Below are positions 56,001-64,000 of a DNA stretch of 64,000 nt, piece by piece; the stretch's first letter is position 1, and every line of letters starts with the position of its first letter. The translations under genes and the position numbers were made by a program. Origin of the DNA: Metopolophium dirhodum (taxonomy: Eukaryota > Arthropoda > Insecta > Hemiptera > Aphididae). The DNA lies in assembly GCF_019925205.1 (NCBI RefSeq), contig NC_083565.1:6491001-6555000 (forward strand), read 5' to 3'. Below the pieces are notes generated by a model. The model made no database searches. It had not been told where the DNA came from and saw only the letters and a program-made list of their open reading frames with translations.

Positions 56001-59000
56001 TGTATTCTTTATTGTTGTCATATAGGTGCACGTATGAAACACAATATTTAATACTATTGCTAAACAAACACTCTCACCCAGACATGTTCTCAGTAACATA
56101 AACAACCATAATTTTAAACGCGTTGCATGGCCAATAACAATTCAAAAAATGTGCTGATTTCAGCTATGTAAGATGATTAATAATGATTAATGGGTCAACG
56201 TCAAACACAATATATAAAATTACTATAGTGATTGAAACGATGATCACTCATTTTGCATTTCAACCGCCCTTTGTTTTGGTGTTGCTTATTGGTGTGGCCG
56301 GCGTTGATTCAAATGCACATTAATTAATTTTCTTATATTCTGCAATTTCATTAGTTCTAACCTTAGGTACCGCTGACGGTTATTATTTTTGATTTAGGGT
56401 GTTAAATTGCATTACGTTGAATGTGGTGACCCAAATGGATCGATTGTTCTTTTACTACACGGATTCCCATCTTGTTGGATTAGTTGGCATCATCAAATAC
56501 CCACCTTGTCAAAACATTTTCGGTAAGTATACCTAATATTTCGTCTTAATTACTATCCATAGTCATAATATTACTATTATAATCATTATTAATAGAAAAC
56601 AGGAACTATACTAAAGCCGTGAATTTAAAATTCTAAAAAAAAATTAAATAACTTAAACATACAAAAAAATTAGTGCGAGGTCGTGTATGTTATAAGTTAT
56701 AACACTGCAAACACATGATAAATTATTTAATTTTAATTTTAATTTTTAAAAAATCTTTGTCAAGATTACATTTTTCGATTTTTTTTGTTCTTTTTTTATA
56801 ATGTTCTATTATTTATTTAAGTATTTAACCGTTTGTTGTGTGTTCGAGGATTACAACCAAATGTGGTAGATATCTACGTACCTAATACAAATTTTTTATT
56901 GGAATTATCATTAAATACCAAAAAATTTAATTATTCCTATTCTTTTATAGGAATCATAATATCGTATTACAGTCAGACTTGGTTAACTCGAGTTGAAGAA
57001 ACAGGTCAAACAGTTCAAGTTATCCAACAATACTAAAGTAATAAGACATTTTAGGGAGAGGGAAAAAGTTTGAGCTATTGACGATTTGAAAATGTTTAGT
57101 TAACCAAGTTTGACTGTATTAAAAAAATAAAATGTTATTTCTTTAGGTGGTACTAGGTTTAACCTACTAGCCTTATTATAATAATATTGTTGTAGTAAAA
57201 TCATATTAATTACATACTACATTCAACATTGTATTACATATTATTTGTATATAACTACCTAATATGTAGGTAATATGTAATTATATATTTTATATTGATA
57301 GTGTATATAATATCAATTAGGTATTTTATGTTCAAGATTATTTCTCATAATTTTACTTCATGATTATCATGATAATATATAATACGAATATCATTGAACA
57401 TTGACCTACGTATTTTTATTTACACAATTGGAACTATACGCGTAAAGAGTTTGCAAATTGTATTTGTTTTGAGACTATAATAATAAAACAATAACGTTGT
57501 TGAACATAATATATAACAATATTATCCTTAGGTAAATGTTTTTTTAAAAAATTTTAAAGTCACTTTTGCACGTTTCTTGGTAGTTCGTACAACCTACTTA
57601 GAATTTAATTTTAAAACAAAATATGACCTCTGCATAGAATAAGTTTCTGTTCATGATTTATGAACCTTTCATTGAAATTTAATGCACATCTTTTAGCTTC
57701 ATTAATATTTCTGATTATTAATTAATTATTATTATATAAAAATAAAATAATAAATTAACGTTCTGGGTAGTTGTTTTGCGGCGCCTCAATAATGGCTAAA
57801 TAGACCCGTAATAATATGTTCAATTTTTAATATATTTTAAATATTCACAAATTTTATAAGTTGATTTGGAGCGGAGCCTTTTGGTGTACAACTGGCGGCC
57901 GACAACCTTTCGGCCGACAACTGGCACAAATTTAGGTACATTTGAAAATGTATTGAAATCTTTGATTGTATAATTTGTAATGTTTCAGAAAGAAATAATA
58001 TTTGCATTTACCTATTTTACTTATATTATTTTATAATTTTCTATTTACAAGTTAAGTTTTATTTTTAAACTAGCTGACTTCGTGTACTTTGTTGCCCATT
58101 AAAAACGCCAGCTCTATATGAAAATGTTTTAAACCAATGGCAACCAATAATAATTATTATTATAGCTTTAAAACCCATGACAACCATTTATAAACAAAAA
58201 TTTCCATCGCAAATCTTAAAATTGAGCACCTCCCAGGGTTGGTCCTCTCCCTTTTTAAATTAGTCTATCTTCTGCCCAGAGGTCTAATACTCTAATCTAT
58301 CTATACATATAAAAATAGCTGACCCCGTGCACTTCGTTGCCCATTAAAAATGCTAACTCTATATTAATAATATGTTTTACATATTATCATGGCAACCATT
58401 TTTAAAAAAGAAATTCCATTGAAAATCTCAAAATAATTTATAAATGGTTGCCCTGGTAATATGGACACAGAGACACACAGACAGGCATACATTAATTTTT
58501 ATATATATAAATGTTTAACAAAATTATAATATTTTTAATTACCAGTTAATATTGTTTTTATTTTTTTGATATCACTTATACGAAAAAAGTTCTTATTGTT
58601 TCAAAATCCATTATTGTTTATGTTTTTCAAACTTTAATAACTGATATTTTGAATTTCTGATATCGAAAAAATAAAAACGATATTACACAGCTAAAGTTCT
58701 CCTTTTTATGTGGTGAAAATTTAATTTCTTGGTTATTACTGTAGACTTCTCGGTTCTTTTTCGCGCCAAAACAGTTTTTGCCAAGTATTTCATTTGTAAG
58801 ACAGAGACAACACACGCGGGTGTGGTGTCCTCTTAATCACAGTAAATTGAAAGCACGTACGTCGTACATACATGCCTACTTATTGATAAATACCGATGTT
58901 ATTTTTATAAACGCATGATACCATTAGCTCATAAGGTGTTATAATTATTTTCTTTCTCCTATTAATTGGATATAATTAATTGGAAACGTGTAAGGTGTTA

Positions 59001-62000
59001 TAGTTCATAAAATTGACCTATTGGTGTATACAATAGTTTATACACTTGGTACTAAATATAAAACGAATATATATATATATAGTGTATTTTAGTATTTATA
59101 AATTAAGGCTTTTGAATAATGTATTTGTGGTTTATAACGACCATCAAATAACATAGATTACCTATACTATAGACGAAACAGAAAAATAATAATGGGTATC
59201 GATTAAGGTATTAGTATAAGTCATGATTAAAAAATTCCACCTGGTAATAACAATTATAATAATTGTGTAATACGTAGGTATGAAGCTGTAATGCTGTATT
59301 ACATTTTAAAGTTGGTTAATCTATGTATACTATCCTCAATGTTTAGGTATTAGGTAATAGGTATATCAGAATTTAAATTATAACTAACCAACAATAAGTG
59401 GTGTATAATATTACACATTTTAAAAATACTGCACATATTTATTGTGTACAACCTACAACTGTATAATATGATATTGATTATTGGTTATTATGTTTGTTGT
59501 GTATACGCCTGTAGTGGTTTACACGGAGATTTTTTTATTAATCGAGATACAAAAAATTTACAAATTTATGAGATTAGTTTTATTTAATTGTTAGGTAGAG
59601 GTACCTACTTGAGCTTCGTGCATGCCTTGTACAACTTTATTCAACCAGACAACCACCCATTTTTGGCATTTATACCACCAATTATTTTTATTTGCATTTG
59701 TTTTATGAATATAAGTGATCTACCTACTTCTTAAGTTACTTAATAAAATAAAATCAGACTAATATAATTTTGAATGTTAGATATTATATCAATTTCACAA
59801 GATCCATGACACCCACCTCACTCATCTCAATATAACCGATAAATAAAAATGATTTCACACATTACACATGCAAATAATAATACCATAAATTAAAATACCA
59901 TAAATCAACCATTATTACCTTAGGAAATTAGTTCACTAAAATTAATGAAAAAATAAAAATAATTGGCAGTGTGAAAATGGGCAGTTTTGCTTTAAAAAAT
60001 GAGTTGCACTGCCCATTCGGATATTATAAAAAAAAAATAAAAAAGACTCATAGTATACTGTATAGACATATGGTATTTTGTTGTTTACTGTTTAGTATAA
60101 TAGTATTAGGTACCTAAACATAATATATAGGTACGTAATAAACATATCAATATTTATAAAAACAAAAATTACAAATACGTAGACACGTAGTACCGGGCAA
60201 ACATCATTATATACCACTATTACTACTTCTGAAATTATTATTATTTTTAAACTATAAAAATAATTTTTTATTTTATTTATTATTTGATTATTTTCTATTT
60301 ATATATGTTTTGACATCAAAATGCCTTTTAAAAGTAATTTATTTTAACGATCTCATCGTATTATATTATAATATGTAGTAAACATGGATTTGGATTTGTT
60401 TAAGTGCAAATCAAATTTGTAGGTAACTGATCTATCATTGGTCCTTTCAGTAAAAAAAAATGCAAATGCATGAACTTCCAGGCTATGAGGCCATAAATAT
60501 AAAGTTAAATGATTTAAAAACGAAACTTGTTCTAAATATGTGCTGTCATAATATTCTACCTACTATCTTAATGATGTATAATAATTTTTAAATTGTAATT
60601 TTTATCATTAAGTTCACGGATACACCATGGTCACGGTTGCCTATACCTAATTCCTATATTATCAAATTCTATAAGAATAGAGTAATTTAATTGAAAGCAC
60701 CTAAGCGTATATGTGTCTACTTCGTTTAATATCAATTGCTTTTTATGATTGTAATATGCTTATATTTAGTAATTAGTAATCAACATTCAAAATGAAAGGC
60801 ACCAACCAATAATTGTGTACATTTTTAATTATGAGTTATTGTATTTCAGTGTGATTGCTGTAGACCTTAAAGGTTTTGGTGATTCTGATAAACCATCAGC
60901 ACGCAAAAGTTATCGAGTTGAAAATCTGGTCAACGAGCTAGCCGTGTTTTTGTCGTTGCTTGGAGTGGACGGCCGTAATAAATGTCACGTGATCGGCCAC
61001 GACTTGGGCGCTTTATTGGGCTGGTATCTGGTGCATCTGTGGCCCAGGTTTGTGTCAAAATTTGTAGCCATTTCATGTCCACATCCAAATGTCCACTGGG
61101 AGTACTTACCTTCATCAAGTTTCTTTAATAAAAAGTAAGTACCTATAAGTATTGGTCTGATAATACCAGACATATCACATCAATCGTGAGCTGTATAGCC
61201 GTATAGATGTTATAATATATACTATATAGGTAAGTACTTATATAATAAAATGCGAAAAAAATCTCAACTAAGGGAACCATTTGGTAAAAAATTGTAGTAG
61301 CGTATCCCGAATTTGATCTACACTCTTAATTACCGATTATTCAGTTCGATATTTGTTTCGTTATTTACCAACTATATCATTCACAATATTGAATATTCAA
61401 TCACTCAAGTGATAAGTATATTTTCTTTTTCAATTTTGTAAGCCAGGCTTACATATCATAATTAATTATAGTTAATACAAAATATATATAACGGTAACCA
61501 CTGATCATCTCAAAAAATCTAACTATATTTTTTAAAACAAATTATATTTTTACCATTTTAGATTCTGGACATAGCGATGAATTTATTGTATTTACAATGA
61601 TGTGTGTCTTTCTCTGTCATCAACATTTGGGGTAGTTAAAATTTAAAACGCTCCAGTTTTTGATTCCACCATATTTTCTGATAGAAAAAATCTAGTTGGT
61701 GCATTCGGGAGGTCAAAATTTCCCGTAATTTATGAAAGCGTCGAGAAAACAAATTTTTGAAAATATCTATTTTATTTTTTTGGTGTAACTCAAAAACTAA
61801 TAACCGTAGACACTTGGAATTTTGAAAATTTTCAAAATATTTTGACCAATATCTATAGCCGATAAGAAACATTTTTGAAGTTTCTAAACTTTGTTTTTTA
61901 AATTTTTTTCGATTAAACTCAGTAAAAAAGTTTGCAAATTTAATGCAAGTATTCTCAGTTGCTTTAAAAGCAGTTCAAAAATATTAAAGATGCATAGGCG

Positions 62001-63701
62001 AGAGAGATTATTTTTTATAATATGCATTTAAACTTTTTAAAGTTCAAATTTTGATAAAATTCATCCAAATCCCGAAAATTATTTTATAAGTCCTAAGGGC
62101 CGAATAAACATAAGAAGAGAAAAAAAGAGAAGAGTACTTAAACGTCATTGTTTTTACTCAGAAATTTGTTTTACCACGTTATTATAGTTGGATTTACTTC
62201 AGTCAACTTCCTTATTTACCGGAAATGGACGCTTTGCAAAGTGATCTAAAAATAATCAACCAGTGTTATCAACACCTATCTAAGAATAAGAAAAGTGATG
62301 ACTCATCTTACATCGACGCATATAAATATACATTTTCAAGAACAGGTGATCTTAATTTAATACAAATAAGTAATAACGATTGTTATTAGTTTTGGACTTC
62401 ATTGTAGAGGAGGTCAGTGCAATATTTGTATTTTGTTGTCTCTCAAAAGCAGAATGTAGATAAAAAATTTTCGCCTAAAATTCTTTTTTTTAAGAGTTTT
62501 GAGTAATCCTAGAGTAAAATCATTTATTACAAAAATTATGGTGGGTAATATTTTTGAGGGTATGACATATCGGTTTTATATCTTATCATTATTCGACTTT
62601 CAAAATAAAAGAAAAAATTTGTCAATTTAAATAATGTTTAAATTGTTTTGATACAATATGTAGACAATATGTCATACCCTCAAAAATATTATTTTCCATC
62701 GTTTTTGTAATAGGTGATTTTACTCTGAGATTACTCAAAGTCATAAAAAAAGTGATTCTGCGTAAATTCGTGCATGGGCCAGATAGAGAAACAAACAGTG
62801 CCCTGAGTCCTGACATCCTCTTAATCCATCTTATTATAAAATATAAATGCAATTAATATTTAATATTACTCTAGCTTATTGAAATTGTTGTGTTTTTTAG
62901 TGGACTGGACGGGTGCTATTAATTATTTTAGAAACTTACCATTCTACAGAATCGAGCCACGGAGTAATAATGATTCTTTAAATAAAGAAGAAGACATGCT
63001 TCAAGTTCCGTGTTTGCTCATCATTGGTAGTAAAGATGTAAGTGTAAAAATTGAAAGTTTTATCAAGTCAACAGAATTTATCAAAACATCTACTTTAAGA
63101 ATAATTGATGATGCATCGCATTTTCCCCATCAAGAGCAACCTGAAGTAGTCAATGATCTATTGACATCATATTTAGGTAAGTTTTAAAATTATTATTTCT
63201 TATGATAAATAACTAAAGTTATAATGGAAAGTATGATATAATATTATGTGTGTATAACTGTATACGTTTATAAATGTATAATATATATAAATATATAGGT
63301 AATACTGTAATAGATATACCTAAAGGTGCTAGTTGGGAATATAAAACAATATTATGTCATTATAAGTGCATGTAAACTCCGCCACAAGTACCTTTTTTTA
63401 GTGTAACTTATAATTACAATAATTATAAAATATGTAGATATGTTATGTGATGTTATAATATTTTGATAACTAAAATTAACTAAAATACATAAATAGAGTC
63501 ATACTATTAAGTTTTACATAAGTACATTATATTGTCTTAAATTAATGTATTTCTGTTACAGTTCGTGTAAAAGTAGTTCAAAAAGTACTTCGACAACAAA
63601 CATGTTGTGATATAGTTGGACGAATGAAAGATATCGTTTCGTCTACGGTTCAGTATGGAAATACGTTGAAAGATTCAATGCAAAGAAACATTTCACAGTA
63701 A
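50041..63701 (+). CDS. EPHX4-like epoxide hydrolase family protein, tandem copy 2
   Basis: Exons 50041-50346, 56398-56522, 60850-61134, 62188-62345, 62901-63176 and 63562-63701 encode 429 aa. All splice sites and phases equal those of copy 1. The anchor (about 20-42), HGFP (123-126), Asp195, Asp337 and His365 are conserved. The Ala/Asn-rich linker after the anchor is 13 residues shorter than, and hardly alignable with, that of copy 1. The lid residues again read Trp240 and Phe301 where family members carry tyrosine; next to the first, copy 2 has Tyr (WIYF) where copy 1 has Cys (WICF). The C-terminal tail is 14 codons shorter. The last acceptor lies 6 nt further downstream than in copy 1. No frameshift or stop is seen, so the gene looks intact. 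Poly(A) signal AATAAA at 63,850. Function as for copy 1; substrate unknown. Confidence 0.9.
50400..50862. mobile_element. hAT-type MITE in intron 1 of hydrolase gene 2
   Basis: 463 bp with inverted ends 'caggggtcaccaa' and 'ttggtgacccctg' and an exact 8-bp target duplication CTATATAA (50,392-50,399 and 50,863-50,870). No transposase. Inserted 53 bp after exon 1. Confidence 0.9.
50880..52970. other. Intron 1 of hydrolase gene 2, fragments only
   Basis: 'cggcggaaattcggggggtg' near 50,889 is a G-rich transposon-end scrap. 'gcatacgaaaaaactattctgag' near 51,211 is an R1 scrap. 'tattgaaaaatagactaaaaatat' near 52,274 matches intron 1 of gene 1 near 33,900, showing that the intron was included in the duplication. 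A minus-strand open frame at 51,574-51,768 is unassigned. A C run precedes the MITE at 52,979. Confidence 0.5.
52979..53419. mobile_element. TTAA MITE family A, full-length copy
   Basis: 441 bp between TTAA at 52,975-52,978 and 53,420-53,423. The arms 'gaagacgtcacaaccacatg' and 'catgcgggtgtgacgtcctc' are inverted copies, with 'aattttggttctagagtaaa' mirrored internally. Practically the same length as the copy at 27,102-27,541. Confidence 0.85.
53425..55005. other. Intron 1 spacer, nothing recognised
   Basis: AT-rich intron DNA. A moderately GC-rich stretch near 54,660-54,750 has no recognisable element or exon. Confidence 0.35.
55010..55445. mobile_element. TTAA MITE family B, copy 2
   Basis: 436 bp between TTAA at 55,006-55,009 and 55,446-55,449. 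Ends are 'ggggattcgataccgtgatt' and 'aatcacggtatcgaatcccc'. Long palindromic arms match the copy at 36,618-37,045. Confidence 0.9.
56523..58065. other. Intron 2 of hydrolase gene 2, first part, nothing recognised
   Basis: No coding or transposon feature that I can support. 'ctggcggccgacaacctttc' near 57,892 with 'cggccgacaactggc' is a small imperfect inverted repeat, possibly a transposon end. An open frame at 56,833-57,036 has no motif. Confidence 0.4.
58070..58511 (-). mobile_element. Two adjacent Helitron-like copies, inverted orientation
   Basis: The first begins (on the plus strand) 'ctagctgacttcgtgtactt' at 58,070, the reverse of a ...TCAGCTAG end. The second begins 'agctgaccccgtgcacttcg' near 58,316 and ends near 58,511 with 'ttaatttttatatatata'. 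Both carry 'atggcaacca'/'aaatggttgcc' interior text of the family at 23.1 and 34.5 kb. No coding region. Confidence 0.6.
58600..58836. mobile_element. TTAA MITE family A, right arm only
   Basis: 'gtaagacagagacaacacac' then 'gcgggtgtggtgtcctcttaa' ending near 58,836. The left arm is not found, so the copy is truncated. Confidence 0.55.
58840..60790. other. Intron 2 of hydrolase gene 2, second part
   Basis: AT-rich intron. No transposon end or exon seen until about 60,770, where similarity to gene 1 intron 2 resumes ('caaaatgaaaggcaccaacc', compare 44,841) and leads into exon 3. Confidence 0.4.
61555..62105 (-). repeat. R1 repeat fragment, inverted, in intron 3 of gene 2
   Basis: 'tttagattctggacatagcgatgaat', 'tacaatgatgtgtgtctttc', 'tggtgcattcgggaggtcaaaattt' and 'ttggtgtaactcaaaaacta' are the reverse complement of the R1 tail region at 42.5-42.7 and 44.2-44.6 kb. 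Absent from the matching intron of gene 1, so inserted after the duplication or lost from gene 1. Confidence 0.75.
62405..62820. mobile_element. Palindromic MITE related to family A (family D)
   Basis: Inverted arms: 'gtgggtaatatttttgaggg' plus 'tatgacatat' at the left are mirrored by 'atgtcataccctcaaaaata' at the right, and 'gagtaatcctagagtaaaat' by 'attttactctgagattactc'. The ends 'gaggaggtcagtgc' and 'tgacatcctc' resemble family A termini, with TTAA at the right side. In intron 4 of gene 2. Confidence 0.7.
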
Positions 63702-63849
63702 ACAATCACGGCCAACACATCATAGCAAAACTCTCATTTTTTAAATTTATAAAACAAAATGTTTTTATTGATGTTAATGTATTTATATTGTATAAAAATA
63801 ATATTAACAATGAAAAAAATGTTATCATCCATAATACGTTTACTAATAC

Positions 63850-63855
63850 AATAAA
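63850..63855 (+). terminator. Poly(A) signal AATAAA of hydrolase gene 2
   Basis: AATAAA 149 nt after the stop. The 3' flank up to the window end ('tttatctanat', 'catcacgtgt', 'ctaggaa') still matches the 3' flank of gene 1 at 48,470-48,545. Confidence 0.5.
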
Positions 63856-64000
63856 ACTTTTGTTTACTTACAAGATCATTTAAAACTTTGCAAAACTAAA
63901 AGTACAGTGAGCACGTGTATTATACATTTATCTATATTGGTACATCGTAATATCGTATATACACCTACAATCGTTCGCATCACGTGTTCCTAGGAAGTAC

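Noticed and set aside
1..64000. tRNA, rRNA or CRISPR array
   Set aside because: No cloverleaf-like segments, rRNA core sequences or regularly spaced short direct repeats were noticed on either strand; regular repeats found are transposon arms.

Overview
The window is AT-rich, intron-rich animal DNA packed with short non-autonomous transposons. It most likely comes from an aphid (Hemiptera). That placement is an inference from overall composition, the very frequent GTAGGTACCTA-like words, and a dispersed repeat (called R1 here) that I associate with aphid genomes. I see no bacterial genes, rRNA, tRNA or CRISPR. All gene models were spliced by hand; in every complete model the exon phases agree and the summed coding length is divisible by three.

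Layout. 1-1,060: R1 repeat. 1,080-1,510: a diverged copy of the leader region of the Rfx gene found at 20.45-20.8 kb. 3,643-5,644 (+): start of an unrecognised gene with three successive 120-nt exons, inside a region tandemly copied up to about 8.0 kb. 8.0-10.5 kb: R1 copies, a hAT transposase scrap and a MITE. 10,796-19,300 (-): a 17-exon gene starting with a clear RFX DNA-binding domain and RFX B/C regions. Instead of the usual RFX C-terminus it continues, in phase, into four C2H2 zinc fingers (887 aa). Its leader and GC-rich promoter lie at 19.3-21.2 kb. 22,875-25,023 (-): a short ubiquitin-specific-protease-like fragment whose acceptor coincides with a Helitron end. 25-29.6 kb: repeats.

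30,313-48,261 (+) and 50,041-63,701 (+): two tandem six-exon genes for membrane-anchored alpha/beta-hydrolases of the EPHX4-like epoxide hydrolase family (456 and 429 aa). The duplication covers promoter, all exons, introns and 3' flank. The introns hold hAT-type, TTAA-type, Helitron-like and foldback elements and a LINE tail fragment.

Functional picture. The RFX protein would be a nuclear transcription factor with two unrelated DNA-binding modules. The two hydrolases would sit at the ER membrane with a catalytic domain, but the expected lid tyrosines seem to be replaced. The strongest candidate for something undescribed is the RFX-C2H2 fusion. Next come the repeated 120-nt phase-2 exons and the altered lid residues of the hydrolase pair.
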